A DNA stretch of 6,463 bases from Lysobacterales bacterium (GTDB taxonomy: Bacteria > Pseudomonadota > Gammaproteobacteria > Xanthomonadales > Rhodanobacteraceae), in assembly GCA_013298265.1 (NCBI GenBank), contig JAAFHE010000239.1, forward strand, positions 1 to 6,463, written 5' to 3'. Below are positions 1 to 5,445 of this stretch, piece after piece. How positions within the stretch are numbered: the stretch's first letter is position 1; every line of letters starts with the position of its first letter. The notes under the pieces were generated by a model, which saw nothing but the letters and a program-made list of their open reading frames with translations, ran no database searches and was not told the origin of the DNA. The translations under genes were made by a program, and so were the position numbers.

Positions 1-15
1 TGAATCCCTCCCCTT
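1..15 (-). promoter_or_regulatory. Strong Shine-Dalgarno at window edge; predicted start of next operon gene
   Basis: Read on the minus strand, the window ends in AAGGGGAGGGATTCA. The purine-rich GGGGAGGG is a near-ideal ribosome binding site, and a start codon would fall at or just beyond position 1. The site lies about 60 bases after the pstB stop codon, so it probably serves another gene of the same operon. In many proteobacteria phoU follows pstB, so phoU is the likeliest candidate, but none of its coding sequence is visible. The other bases between here and pstB hold no recognisable gene or convincing terminator. Confidence 0.45.
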
Positions 16-71
16 AAAGAGGATGGCTTTCAGCAATTCCCTGGCCGGCCGGGCATTTTGTTCGACGGAGG

Positions 72-893
72 CTACAGCCCTCCACTCTCGCGCATCCTGC
101 CCGTAATGTAGTCCTCGGTGCCGCGCAAGCGCGGGTTGGTGAAGATGCGGTCGGTGGTGTCGAATTCGAGCAGCCGGCCGGCCTGCATGAAGGCGGTGTA
201 GTCGGCCACGCGCGCGGCCTGCTGCATATTGTGGGTGACCAGCAGCACGCTGTAGCGCTCGCGCAGGGCGACGACGAGTTCCTCGAAGCGCAGGGTCGAG
301 ATCGGATCCAGCATCGAGGCCGGTTCGTCCATCAGCAGTACCTCCGGCTCCACGGCCAGCGCGCGCGCAATCATCAGGCGCTGCTGCTGGCCCGCCGACA
401 GGGCCAGCGCGCTGTCGCCGAGGCGGTCGCGCACTTCGTCCCACAGCACGGCGGCGCGCAAAGCCGCCTCGACGCGGTCGTCCAGCTCCAGGCGCGAGCG
501 GATGCCGGCCAGGCGCAGGCCGAATGCGACGTTCTCGGCGACGGACTGCGGAAACGGATTGGGCTTCTGGAACACCATGCCGACGCGGCGGCGCAGGTCC
601 GGCAGCGAGGTGGTATTGGCGTAGGCATCCAGGCCGAGCGCACGCACCGTGCCGAGCACACGGCAGCCGGCGATCTCGTCGTTGAGCCGGTTGAAACAGC
701 GCAGCAGACTCGATTTGCCGCAGCCCGAAGAACCGATCAGCGCGGTGACGCGCTGGCGCGGCACCTGCAAGTGCACCGAGTCGAGCGCGCGGCGCTGGCC
801 GTAGTCGAGACTCAGGCCATGCGCTTCGAGCGCAGGATCAAGCCCGTCGAGCAGTCCCAGCGGCATCGCCGACACCCCCTCGACGGCGCTCAT
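72..893 (-). CDS. pstB: Phosphate ABC transporter ATP-binding protein PstB
   Basis: This is the cytoplasmic ATPase that powers high-affinity phosphate import through PstC/PstA (273 aa, close to the usual 250-270). Visible motifs are Walker A GSSGCGKS (residues 54-61), the Q-loop in VFQKPNPFP (Q109), the ABC signature LSAGQQQR (165-172), Walker B VLLMDEP (185-191), a D-loop SMLDP and the H-loop histidine in [11 protein letters not shown] (H221). The QKPNPFP stretch and the C-terminal TEDYITGR are typical of PstB rather than other ABC ATPases. The signature carries Ala where Gly is usual, and the D-loop reads SMLDP rather than SALDP. The ATG overlaps the pstA stop as ATGA, and GGAG lies 8 nt upstream inside pstA, so translation is probably coupled. 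The next ATG (residue 10) is a less likely start. Confidence 0.96.
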   Translation of the reverse strand: MSAVEGVSAMPLGLLDGLDPALEAHGLSLDYGQRRALDSVHLQVPRQRVTALIGSSGCGKSSLLRCFNRLNDEIAGCRVLGTVRALGLDAYANTTSLPDLRRRVGMVFQKPNPFPQSVAENVAFGLRLAGIRSRLELDDRVEAALRAAVLWDEVRDRLGDSALALSAGQQQRLMIARALAVEPEVLLMDEPASMLDPISTLRFEELVVALRERYSVLLVTHNMQQAARVADYTAFMQAGRLLEFDTTDRIFTNPRLRGTEDYITGRMRESGGL

Positions 894-2203
894 ACCGCCA
901 GCTCCCGCGCGCGCTCGCGCAGGTGATTGCGCGCCACGATCGCCGCCGCGTTGAGACCGACCACGACGACCAGCAACAGCAGCGCCGCTGCATAGGCCTG
1001 GGCCGGATCACGCAACGCATCGCTGCCGGCCAGGGCGAGATCGTAGACGCTCTGGCCCAGGTGCATGAACTGCCGCGACACATGCAGATAGGGAAACTCG
1101 CCATCCAGCGGCAGCAGCGGCGTGTACTTGACCGCACCGACCAGCATCAGCGGCGCGACTTCGCCGGCGGCACGCGCGACGGCAAGGATCAACGCGGTCA
1201 GCAGCGCCGGCCGCGCGACCGGCAGTACGACGCGCCAGAGCATTTCCGCCCGCGTCGCGCCGAGCGCGAGCGCCGCCTGGCGCAGTGAAGCGGGCACGCG
1301 CGCCAGTCCTTCCTCGGTCGCGATCACGACCACGGGCAAGGTCAGCAGGGCCAGCGTCAGCGACGACCAGAGCAGCCCGCCACCGCCCCAGCGCGGCACA
1401 TCCGACTGCAGCAGTGCATCGAGACCACCGCCGATGCCGTTGACGAACAGCACGAGCCCGAACAGGCCGTAGATCACCGTCGGCACGCCCGCGAGATTGG
1501 CCATCGCCGCCCGCAGCAGACGCGCAACCCGGCCGCTGCCGGCGTATTCGTGCAGCCATAGCGCGAGCAGCACGCCGAGCGGCATGACGAGCACGCTCAT
1601 CAGCAAGACCAGCACGACCGTGCCGACCAGCGCCGGATACACGCCGCCGCCGCTGCCCGGCGCGCCGCCGACGAATCGCCAGGCGCGCTGCACTACGAGG
1701 CCGATGGCCTGTGTCGGCGTGAGCCGGTTGGCTGCGACCACGTCGACGACGTCCGTGGACGCGAGCAAGAACCCCGGCGGTCCCGGCGGCAGCAGCGGCA
1801 TAGGCGTGGCGCGCCATGCGGCCGCATCGCCGCGCAGATGGATCTCGCGGCCGTCGCGCAAGTGCAGGGTCACAGCATCGGCCGGCCAGTCAAGTTGCAA
1901 CAGGTCGGCGCGCGCAATGCGCCGGTACTCCGCGCCGCGTCGCTGCCATTCGCTGCCGCGCACGAGGAGCGCACGTGCGTCCTGCCCGACGACCGCGGCG
2001 ATGAGCGTGTGCTCAGTGCCACCGTTGTTCCAGCGCAGTTCCGCCACAGGTGCCGGCGCAAAGGAGCGCAGCGCCTGCAGCAGCAGCACGGCCAGCACAG
2101 CGACGAGGGCGAGCAGGCTCAGTCCCACCGCGCCGGCCGTGAGCCAGAGGCCCGTGTCGCCGCGCCGCGCGACGCCGCGCGGGAGCGATGCGAAAGCAGT
2201 CAT
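890..2203 (-). CDS. pstA: Phosphate ABC transporter permease PstA, with enlarged periplasmic segment
   Basis: This is one of the two inner-membrane permeases forming the phosphate channel. I chose the ATG at 2203 (437 aa): AGGA lies 8 nt upstream in the last codons of pstC, and this start is 2 nt past the pstC stop. The open frame continues upstream to 2275 but would overlap pstC. The first membrane helix is about residues 20-45. It is followed by a long hydrophilic segment (about 48-185) absent from compact PstA proteins such as the roughly 300-aa E. coli one. The conserved core then starts at GVYPALVGT. The EAA loop that contacts PstB is around 309-328 ([20 protein letters not shown]), followed by [14 protein letters not shown], a strong PstA hallmark. 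The insert suggests the extended PstA seen in Pseudomonas/Vibrio-type systems; its function is unknown to me. Confidence 0.94.
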   Translation of the reverse strand: MTAFASLPRGVARRGDTGLWLTAGAVGLSLLALVAVLAVLLLQALRSFAPAPVAELRWNNGGTEHTLIAAVVGQDARALLVRGSEWQRRGAEYRRIARADLLQLDWPADAVTLHLRDGREIHLRGDAAAWRATPMPLLPPGPPGFLLASTDVVDVVAANRLTPTQAIGLVVQRAWRFVGGAPGSGGGVYPALVGTVVLVLLMSVLVMPLGVLLALWLHEYAGSGRVARLLRAAMANLAGVPTVIYGLFGLVLFVNGIGGGLDALLQSDVPRWGGGGLLWSSLTLALLTLPVVVIATEEGLARVPASLRQAALALGATRAEMLWRVVLPVARPALLTALILAVARAAGEVAPLMLVGAVKYTPLLPLDGEFPYLHVSRQFMHLGQSVYDLALAGSDALRDPAQAYAAALLLLVVVVGLNAAAIVARNHLRERARELAV

Positions 2204-2205
2204 GG

Positions 2206-3300
2206 CTAGAGTCCTACCAGCCGGCGACGCAAGCGTCCGCGCACGGTTTCCGCCATCGCGTTCAACAGCAGGCAAAGACCGAACAGCAGCAGCGCGGACA
2301 GCAGCAGCAGGCCGTAGTGCGCACTGCCGGGCGCGGCTTCCGGGGCCTCCAGCGCCAGATTCGCCGCGATCGAGCGCAGGCCGGTCAGCGGCGAGGCATC
2401 GAGCAGCGGCGTGTTGCCGCTGGCCATGAGCACGATCATGGTTTCACCCAGCGCACGGCTGAATCCGAGCAGCAGCGCCGCGACGATGCCGGGTGCGGCG
2501 ACGGGTAGCAACATTCGCCACAGCGCCTGCCAGCGCGTCGCCCCGAGGGCCTGCGCCCCGAGGGCCAGATCGGCCGGCACGGCGAACAGCGCGTCCTCGG
2601 ACAGGCTGAAGACCGTCGGCATCACCGCCAGACCCAGCATCAGCCCGATCACAAGGCCATTCCACGGCGTTTGCGGCTGCAGCAGCGCGGCAAGACCGGC
2701 GGCCGCGAACTGATCACCCGCCCACAGCGCAACCGCGCACGTCAACAGCAGCGGCGGCAGCATCAACCAGACCTCGTATCCGACCCAGCGCCGCTGCCAG
2801 CGCAGCGGCGCTACGCGCTGCCAGGTTAACCCGGCAATAGCGAGCATCGGCGCGAGCAGGGTAAGGAAGATTGCGAACGCGAGTACATGCCGCGCCAGCC
2901 ACGGCGCCAGCAGCAACGCCGCGATCAGGCCCAGCACGACGGCGGGCACGGCCTCGAACAGTTCGAACAGCGGCTTGAGCAAGGCACGCCAGGCCGGTGG
3001 CGCGAAGCACGCGCACCATATCGCCGCGCCGAGTCCCAGCGGCAGCGCCACGAGCACGGCATAGACGGCCGCCTTGAAGCTGCCGGCCAGCAGCGGCAGC
3101 ACGATCTCCTGCCAACCCGGCGTCAATCGCACCGACGCGAGCAGGAAGGCGGGCATCGCGACGGCGAGCAGGGCCAGCAACGCCGCCGCGATACCGAGGC
3201 TCACGCGCAGCCGTCGCTCGCGCCGCGCACGCACGCCGGCGCGCTGCGCAAAGCGCGCAGCGAGCGGAGTCACGGACGACACAGGGGCCGGAACGGGCAT
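2206..3300 (-). CDS. pstC: Phosphate ABC transporter permease PstC
   Basis: This is the second phosphate-channel permease and first gene of the operon (364 aa). An arginine-rich cytoplasmic N-terminus (about 16-32) precedes a first helix (about 33-57). The core starts at GSFKAAVYAVLVALPLGLGA (73-92), followed by FELFEAVPAVVLGLIAALLLAPWLA, which resembles the EAxPTVxLGFxAGLWLAP region of Pseudomonas/Vibrio-type large PstC. The EAA loop is about 248-266 (GAQALGATRWQALWRMLLP). The PstC hallmark SRALGETMIVLMASGNTPLL follows at 281-300. Compared with that large family, the extra N-terminal periplasmic domain is missing, while an inserted hydrophobic stretch (about 140-205) is retained. No other ATG start is available, and no Shine-Dalgarno precedes this one; a PHO box ends only 22 bases upstream. 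There is no pstS between the promoter and this gene. Confidence 0.94.
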   Translation of the reverse strand: MPVPAPVSSVTPLAARFAQRAGVRARRERRLRVSLGIAAALLALLAVAMPAFLLASVRLTPGWQEIVLPLLAGSFKAAVYAVLVALPLGLGAAIWCACFAPPAWRALLKPLFELFEAVPAVVLGLIAALLLAPWLARHVLAFAIFLTLLAPMLAIAGLTWQRVAPLRWQRRWVGYEVWLMLPPLLLTCAVALWAGDQFAAAGLAALLQPQTPWNGLVIGLMLGLAVMPTVFSLSEDALFAVPADLALGAQALGATRWQALWRMLLPVAAPGIVAALLLGFSRALGETMIVLMASGNTPLLDASPLTGLRSIAANLALEAPEAAPGSAHYGLLLLSALLLFGLCLLLNAMAETVRGRLRRRLVGL

Positions 3301-3322
3301 GGACGCACGCTAGGAGCTGAAT

Positions 3323-3340
3323 ATGACACTCATGTTACAG
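3323..3340 (-). promoter_or_regulatory. Candidate PHO box (PhoB site) for the pst operon
   Basis: On the minus strand this reads CTGTAACATGAGTGTCAT. It fits the known PhoB recognition pattern of two CTGTCAT-like 7-mers separated by a 4-bp AT-rich spacer: first half 5/7, spacer 3/4, second half 6/7. It faces pstC and ends 22 bases before its ATG. A -10 element placed the usual 10 bp or so after the box would be TAGCGT (3312-3307), a weak match. That would put the transcription start at or very near the pstC start codon. The location upstream of pst supports function; binding itself is inferred. Confidence 0.75.
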
Positions 3341-3348
3341 ACCGGGCA

Positions 3349-3366
3349 CTGTCATGGCCGCGTCAC
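3349..3366 (+). promoter_or_regulatory. Candidate PHO box facing the glycosyltransferase gene
   Basis: The plus strand reads CTGTCATGGCCGCGTCAC. The first half-site is a perfect CTGTCAT and the second matches 5 of 7 positions, with the canonical 4-bp spacing. The spacer is GC-rich rather than AT-rich, which weakens the match. The box lies 8 bp from the oppositely oriented pst box and about 108 bases upstream of the glycosyltransferase start. I do not see a convincing -10 hexamer at the expected distance (about 3377-3382). Confidence 0.55.
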
Positions 3367-3474
3367 GCCTTGGCAATGGGCACGCCATCGCCGACCCGCA
3401 GCATGCGCCAAACCACAGGGCGGTGACGCCGTGCCCGACCGCGAGGGGCCGGTGCGCACCCGGAGTCCGGCGCC

Positions 3475-4626
3475 ATGCGCATCGCGATAGTTACCGAAAC
3501 CTATCCCCCCGAGATCAACGGCGTCGCGCTGACCGTCCAGGCGCTGGCACAGGGACTGCGCGGCCGCGGTCACGCCGTGCAGCTGATCCGGCCGCGCCAG
3601 CCCGAGGCTGTCGTCGACGGGCATCTTGCCGGGCCGCTACTCGCCGATGCGGACGTCGCCGAGGAGGTCCAGGTCCGCGGCGCCGCCATTCCCCGCTATC
3701 CCGGTCTGCGTTTCGGCTGGCCCGCACGACGCCGGCTCGAACGCCTGTGGCGGCGGCACCGTCCCGACGCGATCTACGTCGCGACCGAAGGCCCGCTCGG
3801 CCATTCCGCGCTGCGCGCGGCGCGGCGCCTGGGCATCGCCACGAGCACGGGCTTCCATACCCGTTTCGATGATTTCGCGCGCTTTTACGGCATGGGCTGG
3901 CTCACGCCACTGGTGTTCGCCTGGCTGCGCCACTTCCACGCCCATTCCGCGGCCACGCTGGTACCCACACAGGAGCTGGCAGATTTCCTGCGCAATCGCG
4001 GCTTCGGCGCGGTACGCCTGCTGCGCCGCGCCGTCGACACCCAGCTGTTCGATCCGGCGCGGCGGCGCAACGCGCTGCGCCTTCAATGGGGCCTGACCGC
4101 GGACGAACTCGCCGTGGTCTATGTCGGCCGCATCGCACCTGAGAAGAATCTCGATCTGAACGTGCGCGCCTTCCGCGCCCTGCAACGGGTCCAACCCAGT
4201 GCGCGCTATGTCTGGATCGGGGACGGACCGGCACGCACAGAACTGGCGCGCGCGCACCCGGACTTTATCTTCCTCGGCAGCCTGCGCGGCGAGGAACTGG
4301 CCGCGCACTTCGCGAGCTGTGACCTGTTCCTGTTCGGTTCCTTGAGCGAAACCTTCGGCAACGTGACGCTGGAGGCCATGGCCAGCGGCGTGGCCACCGT
4401 CGCGTTCGACTACGGCGCTGCGCGCGAACACATGACTGATCGTGTCGACGGCCGCCGCATCGCCTGCGACGACGGCGACGCCTTTGTCGCTGCCGCCGTC
4501 GAACTCGCCGGCGACGCGGGACTGCGCCGGCGCTATGCACTGGCCGGCCGGCAGGCCGTCCTCAGCCTCAGTCCGCAGTCGGTCACCGACCACTTCGCTG
4601 AACTCCTCGCCTCGCTAGTGCGATGA
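3475..4626 (+). CDS. GT4-family glycosyltransferase, candidate diacylglycerol glycosyltransferase of phosphate starvation
   Basis: This 383-aa protein has the two-Rossmann-domain layout of GT-B retaining glycosyltransferases. The N-terminal domain opens with MRIAIVTETYPPEINGVALT (1-20), the GT4 acceptor-side glycine loop, and includes GFHTRFDDF (126-134). The C-terminal nucleotide-sugar domain starts near VVYVGRIAPEKN (214-225) and has the EX7E motif in SETFGNVTLE (E292, E300). The start has GGAG 9 nt upstream, and the frame is closed by a stop at 3424-3426, so a longer protein is excluded. There is no signal peptide; it is probably cytosolic or peripheral at the membrane. The family includes SqdX, MgtA and glucosyl-diacylglycerol synthases, and the N-terminus resembles the Agt-type enzymes paired with the PlcP phospholipase in phosphate-starved bacteria. 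The PHO box and nearby PAP2 gene favour a lipid acceptor; sugar and acceptor cannot be read from sequence. A polysaccharide or polyprenyl-linked role remains possible. Confidence 0.85.
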   Translation: MRIAIVTETYPPEINGVALTVQALAQGLRGRGHAVQLIRPRQPEAVVDGHLAGPLLADADVAEEVQVRGAAIPRYPGLRFGWPARRRLERLWRRHRPDAIYVATEGPLGHSALRAARRLGIATSTGFHTRFDDFARFYGMGWLTPLVFAWLRHFHAHSAATLVPTQELADFLRNRGFGAVRLLRRAVDTQLFDPARRRNALRLQWGLTADELAVVYVGRIAPEKNLDLNVRAFRALQRVQPSARYVWIGDGPARTELARAHPDFIFLGSLRGEELAAHFASCDLFLFGSLSETFGNVTLEAMASGVATVAFDYGAAREHMTDRVDGRRIACDDGDAFVAAAVELAGDAGLRRRYALAGRQAVLSLSPQSVTDHFAELLASLVR

Positions 4627-4789
4627 CTCAGCCATTCATTGAACAAAGAATTCGGATGGATTTCGCGCCGAGCCAGGGCGCGGCGAGGAGAGGTACCGCA
4701 TCGGCGCGACTAGGCGCCATAGCGGATCGGCGCGAAAGACGCCGAATTCGTTCGAAGAACTACTGAATCACCACGCTGGGGAGCGCCGC
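4627..4789 (+). other. Intergenic gap between glycosyltransferase and PAP2 genes
   Basis: No gene was seen in these 163 bases. The gap is dominated by a 102-bp imperfect palindrome (listed separately) and ends in a strong ribosome binding site, GGGGAG at 4778-4783, 6 nt before the PAP2 ATG. I see no clear promoter hexamers, so PAP2 may be cotranscribed with the glycosyltransferase, with the palindrome lying in the shared mRNA. Confidence 0.6.
4648..4749. repeat. 102-bp imperfect palindrome with internal direct repeats
   Basis: The outer arms GAATTCGG (4648-4655) and CCGAATTC (4742-4749) pair perfectly. After a 5x4-nt internal loop, TTTCGCGCCGA (4661-4671) pairs perfectly with TCGGCGCGAAA (4727-4737). 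Inside lies a small hairpin, GGCGC (4703-4707) with GCGCC (4714-4718). The 10-mer ATCGGCGCGA occurs twice (4700-4709 and 4726-4735), so the left arm CGCGCCGA could pair with either copy. It could be a structured leader of the PAP2 mRNA, a small palindromic dispersed element, or a processing or termination structure. The last is weakened by the lack of a T-run. Confidence 0.6.
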
Positions 4790-5350
4790 ATGAATGCGAT
4801 CGAACGCTGGAACCGCCTCGAAGTCCGCAGCGGCGAATGGCGCCTGTGCCTCGCTGCCAACCGCTGGGGCGGGCGCCGCGCCATCGTGACCTTCTTCCGT
4901 CTGATCAGCCGCGCCGGCGACGGCGTGTTCTGGTATTCGCTGATGGCTGCGCTGGCCGTGCTCGGCGGCAGCCGCGGCGCGCAGGCCGCGCTGCACATGG
5001 CCATCGTCGGCACGATCGCGCTGCTGCTGTACCGCAGCCTCAAGAAGCACACGCGCCGCCCGCGCCCGTACCGCGCTCACCGCGGGATAGTGGCGCATAT
5101 TCCACCTCTGGACGAATTCAGTTTTCCATCCGGCCATACCTTGCACGCGGTGAGCTTCAGCCTCGTCGCGATCGCCTACTTCCCCGCGCTGGCGCTGGTG
5201 CTTGTGCCGTTCACGCTGCTCGTCGCCGCGTCGCGCGTGGTGCTGGGCCTGCATTTCCCGAGCGACGTGCTGGCTGCCGGCGTGATCGGCAGCGCGCTCG
5301 CGGGCGTGTCGCTGTGGCTGGTGCCGGGCGTCGCGCTGCTGGCGCGCTGA
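4790..5350 (+). CDS. PAP2-family membrane phosphatase (phosphatidate/lipid phosphatase-like)
   Basis: This 186-aa membrane protein carries all three PAP2 phosphatase motifs: C1 as K85-x6-R92-P93, C2 as PSGH (113-116), and C3 as S148-R149-x5-H155-x3-D159. H116 and H155 are the expected catalytic histidines (phosphohistidine and acid/base). Hydrophobic segments lie at about 46-60, 68-83, 118-147 and 160-184, so it sits in the inner membrane. Related enzymes such as PgpB and LpxE remove phosphate from phosphatidate, phosphatidylglycerol phosphate, undecaprenyl pyrophosphate or lipid A. The start is supported by GGGGAG 6 nt upstream. It shares strand with the glycosyltransferase 163 bp upstream, which suggests it makes diacylglycerol for that enzyme. 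Undecaprenyl-pyrophosphate recycling is the main alternative; the family alone does not decide between them. Confidence 0.9.
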   Translation: MNAIERWNRLEVRSGEWRLCLAANRWGGRRAIVTFFRLISRAGDGVFWYSLMAALAVLGGSRGAQAALHMAIVGTIALLLYRSLKKHTRRPRPYRAHRGIVAHIPPLDEFSFPSGHTLHAVSFSLVAIAYFPALALVLVPFTLLVAASRVVLGLHFPSDVLAAGVIGSALAGVSLWLVPGVALLAR

Positions 5351-5354
5351 GGCA

Positions 5355-5394
5355 CACGAACAGGTCGACGATGTGTCGCCACCAAGGGTTCGTG
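5355..5394. terminator. Hairpin between convergent genes, possible bidirectional terminator
   Basis: CACGAAC (5355-5361) and GTTCGTG (5388-5394) form a perfect 7-bp stem starting 4 bases after the PAP2 stop. A 4-bp inner stem, CGAC/GTCG (5366-5369 with 5375-5378), can form in the 26-nt loop. There is no T-run on either side, so it is not a classical intrinsic terminator. Position between convergent genes is the main support. Confidence 0.35.
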
Positions 5395-5411
5395 GAGAGC
5401 TTCGGCCGGCG

Positions 5412-5445
5412 GGCAACCGACCGTTGCCGAGCGCAAGCAAGCGCT
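5412..5445. terminator. Two small tandem hairpins at the 3' end of the CN-hydrolase gene
   Basis: GGCAAC/GTTGCC (5412-5417 and 5423-5428) is a perfect 6-bp stem with a 5-nt loop. AGCGC/GCGCT (5430-5434 and 5441-5445) is a perfect 5-bp stem with a 6-nt loop that overlaps the CN-hydrolase stop codon. Neither has a following T-run, so termination or mRNA-end stabilisation is only a possibility. Confidence 0.3.

Larger units (their letters stand above)
3301..3474. promoter_or_regulatory. Divergent promoter region between pstC and the glycosyltransferase
   Basis: These 174 bases separate two genes transcribed away from each other and hold both candidate PHO boxes near the pstC side. The longer part, about 3367-3460, would be the 5' leader of the glycosyltransferase mRNA. 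GGAG at 3462-3465 lies 9 nt before its ATG and is its likely ribosome binding site. No conserved gene was seen here; a 16-codon ATG-initiated frame at 3376-3426 has no support. Confidence 0.7.

Noticed and set aside
43..50. GGCCGGCC palindrome and flanks after pstB as a terminator
   Set aside because: The 7-bp inverted repeat has no loop and no following T-run in the right place, so it cannot form a normal hairpin terminator.
231..926. Long plus-strand open frame opposite pstB
   Set aside because: Low-complexity product rich in Gln, Arg and Ala with no domain motif; it is antisense to a clear PstB and results from high GC content.
2204..2275. Longer N-terminus for PstA starting at 2275
   Set aside because: It would overlap the end of pstC by 70 bases and adds a non-conserved hydrophilic stretch; the ATG at 2203 has a ribosome binding site.
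2280..2320. CAG/CAGCAG-rich runs as a microsatellite
   Set aside because: They are the complement of leucine CTG codons in a membrane helix of PstC, interrupted and in frame, so ordinary codon usage explains them.
1497..2429. 310-codon plus-strand open frame opposite pstA and pstC
   Set aside because: Composition is Ser/Arg/Ala/Pro-rich without motifs or ribosome binding site, and it spans the junction of two well-supported genes on the other strand.
3376..3426. 16-codon upstream open frame in the glycosyltransferase leader
   Set aside because: No ribosome binding site and no reason to expect a leader peptide; its stop is useful only to show that the glycosyltransferase cannot start further upstream.
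3637..4593. 318-codon minus-strand open frame opposite the glycosyltransferase
   Set aside because: No recognisable domain; fully contained antisense to a gene with intact GT4 motifs.
4760..5440. 226-codon minus-strand open frame opposite PAP2
   Set aside because: Gln/Ala/Arg-rich shadow; the plus strand carries all three PAP2 motifs and a strong ribosome binding site.
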